Source: CAITNM01 sp037138055 (GTDB lineage: Bacteria > Pseudomonadota > Alphaproteobacteria > Paracaedibacterales > CAITNM01). From it: DNA of 64,000 nt. The position numbers and the translations under genes were made by a program. The DNA lies in the NCBI GenBank assembly GCA_037138055.1, contig JBAXJB010000002.1:20895-84894 (forward strand), read 5' to 3'. Shown piece after piece: positions 1 to 7,509 of this stretch (the stretch's first letter is position 1; each line of letters begins with the position of its first letter). Under the pieces are notes generated by a model. The model was not told the origin of the DNA. It searched no databases and was given only the letters and a program-made list of their open reading frames with translations.

Positions 1-505
1 CCGTAAGCAATATCTTTGCCAATTTTAGCGTCCATTCGAGTTCATTCATTTTTATAAAATACCACGTTGCAACAATCGCAACTCTGCGTTCCCACATAAC
101 CGTTGAATTTGCTAGGGTATGCAAAATGTCTTTGTCTTTTTTATGCAAATGTTTGCCTACAATTAAATGTGCCGAGGCATCAACCAAATTCCAATTGTTT
201 ACCTGTTGAATATTATCCATGTAAAACTGGTAGACGGCATCTGGTTCAGCTGCGTATCTATTGGTTAAAATTATTAATGCAAATAAGCGTTCTTCATTAA
301 TTTTTGAATGCAGCAATACGTGTAGGTTATCTAAGCCAATACGTTGAAAGTCTTTAGCTAGCTTTCTAAGTGTTGGCACAGATACGCCAATAAACTGATC
401 ATGCTCTGCATAGTCACCAGGGCCTGTTTTGAAAAATGTACCCTGTGGAGCTGGTGTGCTTTCAGCAATCTGTTTTAATTTTAATGATACACTAGCGTGA
501 CTCAT
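1..505 (-). CDS. AlkD-like DNA alkylation repair protein (C-terminus cut off by window edge)
   Basis: The frame reads from an ATG at 505 down to the window edge, giving 168 residues without a stop. It contains the family hallmark NNWNLVDASA and the downstream WERRVAIVATWYFIK stretch, typical of HEAT-like repeat DNA glycosylases of the AlkD/AlkC type, which excise alkylated bases. The start codon lies inside the end of lolD (14-nt overlap), so the two are probably co-transcribed and translationally coupled. The missing part is the C-terminal third of a protein that is usually about 230 residues. Family assignment is from motif recognition; substrate specificity is not visible. Confidence 0.85.
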   Translation of the reverse strand, partial: MSHASVSLKLKQIAESTPAPQGTFFKTGPGDYAEHDQFIGVSVPTLRKLAKDFQRIGLDNLHVLLHSKINEERLFALIILTNRYAAEPDAVYQFYMDNIQQVNNWNLVDASAHLIVGKHLHKKDKDILHTLANSTVMWERRVAIVATWYFIKMNELEWTLKLAKILLT

Positions 506-1163
506 GTAATTTGCCATCTTTAAGCTCAACAAAGCGGTCCATAGAATGTGCGAGTGCATGATTATGGGTCGCAATAATTGCGGCAATTCCTTGGTCTTTG
601 ACCAGCTTTACTAGCATACTAAACACTTCAGATGCAGTTGATGGGTCCAAATTCCCCGTTGGTTCATCAGCAAGTAGTATTTTGGGGTTGTTTGCCAGGG
701 CACGCGCAATGGCCACTCGCTGCTGCTCACCACCTGATAGTTGCTTTGGGCGGTGTTCCAACCTATGACCTAAGCCTAGCGTCTGCAGCAGCTCACAAGC
801 TCGGTTTTTAGCCGCTTGTTTGCTAACGCCAGCAATAAGTTGTGGTAACATCACGTTTTCCATAGCACTAAATTCGGGCAACAAATGGTGAAACTGATAG
901 ACAAATCCGTAGGTATGACGCCTCAATAGGGTACGACTTTCATCGTTCAGCGTGCGAGTGGACTGCCCTTGAACTTGTATATCCCCGCTCTGTGGTTGCT
1001 CTAAAAGACCCACCAACTGCAAAAGGGTGGTCTTTCCTGCACCACTATTACCAACCAACGCAACAACTTCTCCGCCATTAACATTTAATGAACAGCCATT
1101 TAAAATGTTTAAAGTATTGTCACCTTGCGTGTATGAGTGTGAAATATTCAAAATTGAGAGCAT
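492..1163 (-). CDS. lolD: Lipoprotein-releasing ABC transporter ATPase LolD
   Basis: This 223-residue ABC ATPase has Walker A GNSGAGKTT (about residues 38-46), Q-loop Q90, signature LSGGEQQRVAIARAL (from 142) and Walker B ILLADEPTGNLD (from 162). The LPEFSAMENVMLPQLIAG segment is characteristic of LolD, which powers release of outer-membrane lipoproteins from the inner membrane with LolC/E. The permease gene is not upstream here: the next gene on that side is an unrelated divergent one, so the partner must lie elsewhere. Downstream it overlaps the AlkD-like gene. MacB/FtsE-type ATPases are the alternative, but the size and sequence fit LolD best. Confidence 0.92.
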   Translation of the reverse strand: MLSILNISHSYTQGDNTLNILNGCSLNVNGGEVVALVGNSGAGKTTLLQLVGLLEQPQSGDIQVQGQSTRTLNDESRTLLRRHTYGFVYQFHHLLPEFSAMENVMLPQLIAGVSKQAAKNRACELLQTLGLGHRLEHRPKQLSGGEQQRVAIARALANNPKILLADEPTGNLDPSTASEVFSMLVKLVKDQGIAAIIATHNHALAHSMDRFVELKDGKLHESR

Positions 1164-1249
1164 GCGTTAAAGAAAATTAAGGGTACTACATTGACTTTTT
1201 GCACAAATTCTTGTATTTATCAACCGTGCAAAAATATGGAGTATGAAAA

Positions 1250-2554
1250 ATGTTAAGGTTTCGAATGAAGATGTTGTCTAAAGAGAATTTAATGGCCAGA
1301 ACAAGTGATATAGGGTCTTGTTTGGGATTGTTAGCTAGAAAAATATTGACTGTTGGGTTTGTTATTGGTGCGTTTAGTGCAAATGCAATGGATGATGAGT
1401 TTTCTAATTATAGCCATCAAAAATCTCAAGTTGTGGGAACAAAGTATAAAAAAGAACGTGATGCATTTAAAAGTCAAGTAGGAGCGCTTCAAGAACAACT
1501 ATCAAAGCGGTCAGCATCTTCATCTGAAGAAGATGTTATCGCTACAAAAGAAAATCTAGGCAGTGCTTTAAATGAGGGGGGGCCTTTTGATAGTCCGATT
1601 AAAATGCTTAACTCTCGCGCAAATGCAAAAGATACGCCAGGTCGCGTTACACTTAGAAGAGAAATTGTAGCGTTACAATTAACTGGCAACCAAGCTGAAG
1701 ATTTGGCTATGGTTCTTCAATTGTTTAAGCGTTATGCAGATAGAAAAATAGCAACAAGTGACTCTACTGCTTTGGTCAGAAGAAGTGGTGAAGCACAGCC
1801 AGTTATTGTCGACTTAAGTGATATTTTAACTGCACTAAATTATGCTGCAGCCGGCGTTTTTGGTCAGCAAATGCAGTCACTATGCAAGCAATTTTATGTG
1901 CCAGCTTCTCTAGTACAGCAAGCTAAAGCTCTAACAATAGATTTTGATCAAATTGCAAATAAATATATAAGAAAAGTAAAAGCAGCTCTTTTCCCAGAAG
2001 GAAAAATTTGGCAAAGAATTCAACCATACCAACCAGAGATTCTTGATAACGATGTTCTTTGCCAAATGATAGATATCACCTTACATGAAACAGCAGGTCA
2101 ATTCACTATCTCAGAAAAAGTGGAAGATATTTTTGATGCAAAAGAAGAGCTTGCTGCTCAACTGTTTAAAACAACATGCTCTACATTTTTCAATTACATG
2201 CGTGGTAATGCTAATAAAAAAACTTCAGCGCTTTTTGGGCGAGGAGATGACATTGATGTAGAAGACCTTCGCGAATTGCACAGAGAATTATCGAATATTT
2301 TTGATTCAAAATCATTACCTTCTTTTAGAGTAACCCATACACAAATTGATTTTGGCACTGAAAGAGTTCGACATTTTTCTGCAGATTCTCCCAGAATAGC
2401 TATGTGGGGATGGGAATTTCCGCTACTAAACACTCTTATTCAAAATGCTATGTGTCCCACTGGGCCACATCGTCCTTTGCTAGAGACTGGTGGCGCATCA
2501 TTTGATAGTAGTTCTTCAATTCACCGAATAGCTGAGAGGGCAGAGGAACTTTAA
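1250..2554 (+). CDS. Orphan secreted protein of unknown function
   Basis: The 434-residue product has a long basic n-region, a hydrophobic stretch (ILTVGFVIGAFSANA) and a likely cleavage after residue 46 or so (SANA/MDDEF), so it is probably exported by Sec. GGAG at about 1240 with 8-nt spacing supports the ATG at 1250 although an internal ATG at residue 15 would give a more usual signal peptide length. The mature part is mostly helical, with a coiled-coil-like stretch near residues 55-85; I recognise no domain. It stands alone between divergent lolD and convergent motE, overlapping the end of the latter by 4 nt. Confidence 0.7.
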   Translation: MLRFRMKMLSKENLMARTSDIGSCLGLLARKILTVGFVIGAFSANAMDDEFSNYSHQKSQVVGTKYKKERDAFKSQVGALQEQLSKRSASSSEEDVIATKENLGSALNEGGPFDSPIKMLNSRANAKDTPGRVTLRREIVALQLTGNQAEDLAMVLQLFKRYADRKIATSDSTALVRRSGEAQPVIVDLSDILTALNYAAAGVFGQQMQSLCKQFYVPASLVQQAKALTIDFDQIANKYIRKVKAALFPEGKIWQRIQPYQPEILDNDVLCQMIDITLHETAGQFTISEKVEDIFDAKEELAAQLFKTTCSTFFNYMRGNANKKTSALFGRGDDIDVEDLRELHRELSNIFDSKSLPSFRVTHTQIDFGTERVRHFSADSPRIAMWGWEFPLLNTLIQNAMCPTGPHRPLLETGGASFDSSSSIHRIAERAEEL

Positions 2555-3138
2555 CTAATACTCTGGCTTTCTTTCGCCAACGTTTGGCAAAGATCCTTCA
2601 CTTTTTTTGCATCCATGGCCGCCAAAATTAGGGCGGCCTTTTTCTTGCCCATTCGCTTCACAATCTCTTTTAAAATGGGCATATCCATTAAATTTAAAAT
2701 ATTGGCAGCTAGCTTAGGTTTCATAACACTGTACACTTTTACCAAGTCTTCGAGCTGCTTTTCATCTTTTTCTTTAAGTTTATCTAGCATTTTTAATAGG
2801 TCTTGTTTTAACAAATCAAAATGCTTTAGTTTTTCATTCATTGAAGACTCAGCCGCTTTTAATAACAAGGCTTGCTGCTTTAAAGCTTCTTCCCTTGCAT
2901 TAATTTCCTTTGACCTTTTTGCAAGCTCTTGAAAAAGAACTATTTCTTCTGGCGCGCTTTCATTTAAAGGATCAAATGTTATCTTTGCTTCTTTTGAGGG
3001 CTTAGTTGTTTCTTGTTTAGAAGCTTCCACAGCGGGCTTTTCATTGCTAGGGGCAGCTGAAAGCACAGTGGCAAGAACAGCTGTCTTTGTCATTCTCGCA
3101 AAAGCGGGAATCCACATGTTAATAAACTCCATTCTCAT
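2551..3138 (-). CDS. motE: Flagellar motor chaperone MotE-like protein with rearranged N-terminus
   Basis: The 195-residue protein has a charged coiled-coil region (about 65-130) followed by an MgtE N-terminal-like domain (KPKLAANILNLMD to the end), the architecture of MotE, a periplasmic chaperone for the stator protein MotC/MotB in alphaproteobacteria. It is the last gene of the fliL-fliM-DUF6468-motE block, starting directly after the stop of its neighbour. The N-terminus is odd: residues 9-16 (WIPAFARM) are encoded by a dispersed palindromic repeat, and the membrane anchor expected for MotE is reduced to a short hydrophobic run (AVLATVLSAA). An ATG inside the repeat (3093) is an alternative start. 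Confidence 0.82.
   Translation of the reverse strand: MRMEFINMWIPAFARMTKTAVLATVLSAAPSNEKPAVEASKQETTKPSKEAKITFDPLNESAPEEIVLFQELAKRSKEINAREEALKQQALLLKAAESSMNEKLKHFDLLKQDLLKMLDKLKEKDEKQLEDLVKVYSVMKPKLAANILNLMDMPILKEIVKRMGKKKAALILAAMDAKKVKDLCQTLAKESQSIS
3090..3115. repeat. Dispersed palindromic repeat inside motE
   Basis: The arms ATTCTCGC (3093-3100) and GCGGGAAT (3105-3112) form an 8-bp stem with one G.T pair around an AAAA loop, and the whole matches the widespread bacterial GTCATTCCCGCGAAAGCGGGAATCC-type element that translates as IPAFARMT. It is read in frame as part of the MotE N-terminus. I saw no second copy in the window. Confidence 0.65.
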
Positions 3139-3651
3139 CTATTGCTGACTCTGACTTAGTTCTTGCATAGGAGTATGTGTCACTCCTGCGTCTTTTGGAT
3201 ACCGCGAAATGACACGTTGCACGAATAAGTCCCTAGGGTCATTAGCTTTGCTTATTTGTATTTCAGGGTTAAGTTCTGCCTGTTTTTCAGTTTGGCGCAT
3301 GCTTACAAGAACCGTTTGACGAAGGTTTTTTTCAATTTCACCAGCTTTGACAATAAGGTCATCAAGGCGGTAACTAATCCTATCGGCGTGTTCAATTAAT
3401 AAAATAACATCTTCGCTTATTGCTTGTGCGTTTGGAATATAGGTTTCTATTCCTTTTTGACTTGTTTCTGTTGCTTGCTTTAAATAGCCAATCGCTTGGT
3501 TTGCGCCATTTAAAACCTGGGTCAATCGCTCAATAGAAGGGGCCAAAACAGTAGTGAAACCTTTTAAAGACTGCAACCTATCGCTAAGTCGGTAACAAAA
3601 TCCAACCGCAATCATCAACAAGAAAATAATACCAACATCTAACCACATCAT
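3139..3651 (-). CDS. DUF6468 family protein of the flagellar operon
   Basis: This 170-residue protein has one N-terminal membrane segment (about residues 3-20) and a soluble region with predicted helices. Its place between fliM and motE matches the conserved alphaproteobacterial order fliL-fliM-DUF6468-motE, and the sequence (VGFCYRLSDRLQSLKG, then a coiled coil) fits that family. The start overlaps the fliM stop by one base. A role in the flagellar motor or its assembly is inferred from position; the biochemical function is unknown to me. Confidence 0.75.
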   Translation of the reverse strand: MMWLDVGIIFLLMIAVGFCYRLSDRLQSLKGFTTVLAPSIERLTQVLNGANQAIGYLKQATETSQKGIETYIPNAQAISEDVILLIEHADRISYRLDDLIVKAGEIEKNLRQTVLVSMRQTEKQAELNPEIQISKANDPRDLFVQRVISRYPKDAGVTHTPMQELSQSQQ

Positions 3652-4649
3652 TATATCTCTCCATTCTTACCAAATAAAATATCATCTACTTTAACGGCTA
3701 CATGCCCATTCTTTTGTCCCAGCTTCCCCAATAGAAGCTGATGGTTTTGACTGCGCAAATGAATTGGGCTTTGCATATCAGAAGAAAGCACTATCTGTGA
3801 ACCTTTTTTCCAGCTCAACACGTCTTTTAGGCTAAACACTTCTGTGGGTAACGCTGCTTCAAGACTTACTTCAGCTTCACGTATTCGATCTGCCAAATGA
3901 TCTTCCCAAATTTGATCACAACCAAATTTTTCACCCATAAAATTTTGAATCAGTAAATCACGTATGGGTTCAACGCTAGAGTAGGGGATTACAATGTCAA
4001 AGTGTCCACTTCGGTCTTCCATTTCCAATTTGAAGACAAATTTCATTGTGACATTTTTTTCGTGTACTACCGCTGCAAAACGAGGGTTAGTCTCTAATCT
4101 TTCATATTGAAAATCAACAGCGCATATTGGCGAAAAGGCTTCGGTTAGGTCAGTTAATATGACTGCAATAAGTCTTTCTATTAAATTTCTTTCAAGGGTT
4201 GTATAAGGGCGTCCTTCTGCCCGACTGGTTGTGTGTGTACTCTTTCTGCCTCCTAGAAGCACATCAACTATTGAATAGACAAGCTGACTATCAATAGTGA
4301 TCAATGCAGGAGTGTCCCATTGCTTAGCTTTAAATACGCCAATCAAACTGGGAAGGGGAATAGCATTAAGGTAATCTGAAAAACGAACGGATGTAACACG
4401 TGCACAGCTTACATCAACATTATCAGATGTGAAATTACGCAGTGATGTTGTTAGAAGCCTAACCAAACGATCAAATACCACGTCTAAAATTGGTAAGCGC
4501 TCTGAATGGATTTTTCTACCCTCAAGAATTGCTGCTATTTTTTTGTGTTGATTTTCTTTTTCTGTAAGCTTGGTCACGTCTTCATGATTTAAAACATCAG
4601 AGAGTGTGTTTGGCATGCTTAAAGGAGTTCTTCCTGTGGTATATTCCAT
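3651..4649 (-). CDS. fliM: Flagellar motor switch protein FliM
   Basis: The 332-residue product matches FliM in length and order of parts: an N-terminal segment with the LSDVLNHED region, a middle CheC-like domain (about 50-230, with VLLGGRKST and NLIERLIAVILTDLTEAFSP) and a C-terminal SpoA/FliN-like domain (about 250-330, ending HVAVKVDDILF). FliM forms the C-ring that switches rotation direction in response to CheY-P. It follows fliL with a 6-nt gap. The initiating region has other possible starts (the ORF begins before the MPNTLSDVL methionine), so the first 12 residues may not be translated. Confidence 0.95.
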   Translation of the reverse strand: MEYTTGRTPLSMPNTLSDVLNHEDVTKLTEKENQHKKIAAILEGRKIHSERLPILDVVFDRLVRLLTTSLRNFTSDNVDVSCARVTSVRFSDYLNAIPLPSLIGVFKAKQWDTPALITIDSQLVYSIVDVLLGGRKSTHTTSRAEGRPYTTLERNLIERLIAVILTDLTEAFSPICAVDFQYERLETNPRFAAVVHEKNVTMKFVFKLEMEDRSGHFDIVIPYSSVEPIRDLLIQNFMGEKFGCDQIWEDHLADRIREAEVSLEAALPTEVFSLKDVLSWKKGSQIVLSSDMQSPIHLRSQNHQLLLGKLGQKNGHVAVKVDDILFGKNGEI

Positions 4650-4655
4650 GTGTGC

Positions 4656-5165
4656 CTACTGAATAATAAAATCTTTAAGGATTACCCGATGAATTTTAAT
4701 CGGTCGCACAATATTGCTAATGCGTAAAAGTATTGCTTCTCGCATACGTTCAAGGCCAGGCCCTTCAAGGTCGCTTATTGATTGGTCGCGCAAATAAGAC
4801 AATAGCTGATCAAGAATAATGGGCATGAAGTCCCTTATTCTTTCTTCGTCATCTTTATTATAAATTTGCAAATTAAAGGTTGCTCGCAGAATGTTTCCCT
4901 TAGGGTTTACAGAGCGGAGATTAACAACAATTTCTGGAATGGAAATGTAGCAATTGATTTCACGGTGGGTTGTATTATGATCTGAAAAATGATCATAAAT
5001 GAACCAACCACCAACACAAAAGAGCAAAATAATGAACAGAATGGTGTTTACAAGCAACACTTTTGAAGATGCTTTTTTCTTTCTAACACCTCTTTCAACA
5101 AGTTCTTCTATCTCATTTTTCAAGGTATAGCTGGTCTGATCGGCGTTTTGAGATTTATCTGTCAT
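4656..5165 (-). CDS. fliL: Flagellar basal-body-associated protein FliL
   Basis: The product (169 residues from the ATG at 5165) has a cytoplasmic basic stretch (RKKKASSK), one membrane segment (about residues 36-58) and a periplasmic domain with the FliL pattern IPEIVVNLRS...LRATFNLQIYNKDDEERI and a C-terminal VILKDFIIQ. FliL stabilises stators at the basal body. A GTG 12 nt upstream is an alternative start. It is the first gene of the minus-strand flagellar block and is divergent from the Lrp-type regulator, so the 100-bp gap between them should hold promoters for both. Confidence 0.9.
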   Translation of the reverse strand: MTDKSQNADQTSYTLKNEIEELVERGVRKKKASSKVLLVNTILFIILLFCVGGWFIYDHFSDHNTTHREINCYISIPEIVVNLRSVNPKGNILRATFNLQIYNKDDEERIRDFMPIILDQLLSYLRDQSISDLEGPGLERMREAILLRISNIVRPIKIHRVILKDFIIQ

Positions 5166-5220
5166 CAGTGTTCCCACTTTTCTTCTACCACTATCATCGT
5201 GAAATTTAATTAAAAATTTC

Positions 5221-5248
5221 TTAACTTTTACAATAATTGTCTTATAAT
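5221..5248 (+). promoter_or_regulatory. Predicted sigma-70 promoter of the Lrp-type gene
   Basis: A perfect TATAAT at 5243-5248 is preceded by TTAACT (5221-5226) with a 16-nt spacer, and lies about 30 nt before the start codon, which has a strong AAAGGAGA ribosome site. This is by eye and untested. Confidence 0.45.
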
Positions 5249-5280
5249 AGAAAAAAATTTATCGATTAAAGGAGAAGTCG

Positions 5281-5766
5281 TTGATTACGAAACTTGATAC
5301 TATTGATTTAAAAATTCTACAAATTCTACAAAAGTCAGGACGTATGACTAATGTGGATTTAGCAAAGCGTGTGGGAATATCTGCTCCACCATGTTTACGC
5401 CGATTGAAAAATTTGGAAGATGGTGGCGTTATTCAAGGATACCAAGCTAACCTCAATCCAAAATCACTTAGCTACAACATTACTCTTTTTGCTTCTGTTG
5501 GGCTAAAAGAAAACAGTGAAGCACAACTTAGCTCATTTGAAAAAGCTATGCATGGCATCGATTTGGTTCGTGAATGCTACCGCATAAGTGGTGAAGATGA
5601 TTTCTTGTTGAAGATTGTTGCTCAAGACTTTGAGCATTATCAAAATGTTCTATCTAAAACATTACTAAATCTGAGCAACGTTGAACGTGTTCAGACAACA
5701 ATTGTAATGGGTAACGCTAAAGCAGAGCCAGGAATTCCTGTAGCTGTTTATGAAGAAGCTGCGTAA
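5281..5766 (+). CDS. Lrp/AsnC family transcriptional regulator
   Basis: The 161-residue protein has an AsnC-type helix-turn-helix (LDTIDLKILQILQKSGRM...VDLAKRVGIS, about residues 4-45) and a C-terminal RAM ligand-binding domain (ECYRISGEDDFLLKIVAQD). Such proteins form octamers and regulate amino-acid metabolism genes in response to amino acids. Translation probably starts at TTG 5281, because AAAGGAGA lies 6 nt before it and no nearby in-frame ATG retains the HTH. The gene is monocistronic, with its own promoter and terminator. The effector and targets cannot be told from the sequence. Confidence 0.92.
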   Translation: MITKLDTIDLKILQILQKSGRMTNVDLAKRVGISAPPCLRRLKNLEDGGVIQGYQANLNPKSLSYNITLFASVGLKENSEAQLSSFEKAMHGIDLVRECYRISGEDDFLLKIVAQDFEHYQNVLSKTLLNLSNVERVQTTIVMGNAKAEPGIPVAVYEEAA

Positions 5767-5779
5767 TTCATAACTAATT

Positions 5780-5820
5780 TTTTCCCGTTCTTTATATAAA
5801 AGGACGGGAAAATTTTTATT
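5780..5820 (+). terminator. Intrinsic terminator after the Lrp-type gene
   Basis: A 14-bp stem with one G.T pair (TTTTCCCGTTCTTT / AAAGGACGGGAAAA, 5780-5793 and 5799-5812) is followed by TTTTTATT. It sits 14 nt after the stop codon. Confidence 0.85.
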
Positions 5821-5904
5821 TCTTTATCATTGAGCCGCCACGCCTGTTTCAATAAAATCTTCTTTTTGCTACCCTTAATCAGTTAATAAAAAAATGCAGA
5901 CTTG

Positions 5905-7509
5905 ATGTTGAACATATTGCATGATTGGTGTACTCGAAGTCACTTGTATGGCTTTGTATTGCGAAAATCTGTGCATGGGCAACTTAGAGATATTCATCAA
6001 GACAGCTGGCCTTCTGTTGCATGGAATGTCAGGAGTTTAAGCGCTGGCCTTTACCAAGTGTGTGGCGCAACCCTAACAATAGCTGAAGTTCTCAAAAATT
6101 TAGCCGAACCAAAAATGGATCCTCCAACTGTATGCTTGCATACCTTCGATTTCATACGCGATCTACACACTCTTGGCGATAATAATAGTCGGCGTCTTAC
6201 AAGGCAGTGCATTACCCATTGGATAGAAAACAATAGTCAGTGGTCGAATAAACCCTGGAGAAGTCCAAGCTGGAACCTTGATATTTTAGGATATCGTCTT
6301 TGTAATTGGTTGGGATTTTATGAATTTTTTGCCCATAGCGCGAATCAATTGTTTCGTAAAAAACTCATTTCCTCAATTGGTCAGCAGTATCGTTTTTTAA
6401 AGCGACGATACCCCAGTTTGAAAGACCCTATTAGTCGCTTTCGTGCATTAAAAGGGTTGATTTATGCTGGATGTGCACTTCCTGGAGAGCAAAATCAGCT
6501 AGGCAAATGGATCGAAAAATTACATAAATGCTTGCAAGAACAGCTTGATGACAATTTTAATCAGCAATCGCGCCACCCCGGAACTGTTGTTCTGTTATTA
6601 CGTGATCTAATCGATTTACGTTTGCTACTTCGTCATTTCTACGCAGGGCAGGTTGATTATTTAAATGATTACATCATTCATCTGGCGCCAATTGTTAGGC
6701 ACCTCCGTCATGGAGATGGCGCATTAAGTTCATTTACTGGCAATGCAACGCAACGATTAGAAGCTTTTTGTAGTCCTGTGCTGGGTGATGGCCTAATAGA
6801 TATGGCCCTATCTTTGGCTGATAGCCGTGTGGCGCTGCCTGAACCTGTTGCCATGGGATATGTTCGCTGCTCAACTAAGCCGGGATTTATTTTAATCAAT
6901 ACTCAACCCACAACCCTCAACACAACTCTTCATGATTGGTACGTAAAATCTACCGGCGTTTTAGATTTTGAGTGGTCAGAAAGGGCGCAGCGGTTGCTTG
7001 CTCGGTGTGACGCAAGCGTGCATGCGCACGATTCAAATCATTTCATGCACCTAGAACAGAAAAAAAAGCAAACTCTCAAAAGTGAAATTATTCATGAAAA
7101 AGGTCATGCGTTTTTCTCAGGAGAATACCAAATAAATTGCAGTCCAAATAAGAATGACTTATACGGTGCTGTTTTACAGGTTAAGCGAGATTTGTATATT
7201 TCTCCAAACGGCGATATCCGAGGAGAAGAATTTTTTATTTTATCTCAACTGGGGCAGGGGAGTGTACGTTTTTTAGCAGCTCCAGAGCTAGAGTGGCGAA
7301 TAGTCCAAGAAACCGAAAGCGCCTTCTTATGCAGAAAAACTAGCGAAGAAAAACCACAAAAACCAGAACATTTGAAAAAATTTCTATGCCAAGCTGATGC
7401 ACAATTACATATAGTAGACGTTTTAGGTTTTAATGCATTGTGTGTAACATTTCCTTTAAATGCTAATCAACAAACATCTGTAAAATGGGCGCTATCACCT
7501 ATTAGCTAA
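5905..7509 (+). CDS. Heparinase II/III family protein
   Basis: The product is about 534 residues. It has the alphaproteobacterial heparinase II/III layout: an N-terminal alpha-helical toroid region (WNLDILGYRLCNWLGFYEF, RFRALKGLIYAGCALPG) and a C-terminal beta-rich domain (GHAFFSGEYQI, VLQVKRDLYISPNGDIRGEE). Such proteins are thought to be polysaccharide lyases, often encoded near cell-wall or purine genes, but their substrate in this clade is not known. TTG 5902 and ATG 5905 are both possible starts; I prefer the ATG. The 3' end overlaps the convergent serine hydrolase gene by 8 nt. Confidence 0.75.
   Translation: MLNILHDWCTRSHLYGFVLRKSVHGQLRDIHQDSWPSVAWNVRSLSAGLYQVCGATLTIAEVLKNLAEPKMDPPTVCLHTFDFIRDLHTLGDNNSRRLTRQCITHWIENNSQWSNKPWRSPSWNLDILGYRLCNWLGFYEFFAHSANQLFRKKLISSIGQQYRFLKRRYPSLKDPISRFRALKGLIYAGCALPGEQNQLGKWIEKLHKCLQEQLDDNFNQQSRHPGTVVLLLRDLIDLRLLLRHFYAGQVDYLNDYIIHLAPIVRHLRHGDGALSSFTGNATQRLEAFCSPVLGDGLIDMALSLADSRVALPEPVAMGYVRCSTKPGFILINTQPTTLNTTLHDWYVKSTGVLDFEWSERAQRLLARCDASVHAHDSNHFMHLEQKKKQTLKSEIIHEKGHAFFSGEYQINCSPNKNDLYGAVLQVKRDLYISPNGDIRGEEFFILSQLGQGSVRFLAAPELEWRIVQETESAFLCRKTSEEKPQKPEHLKKFLCQADAQLHIVDVLGFNALCVTFPLNANQQTSVKWALSPIS

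Noticed and set aside
103..300. Plus-strand open frame in the first 500 bases
   Set aside because: It lies opposite the AlkD-like gene, which has clear family motifs on the minus strand; no ribosome site or family match supports the plus frame.
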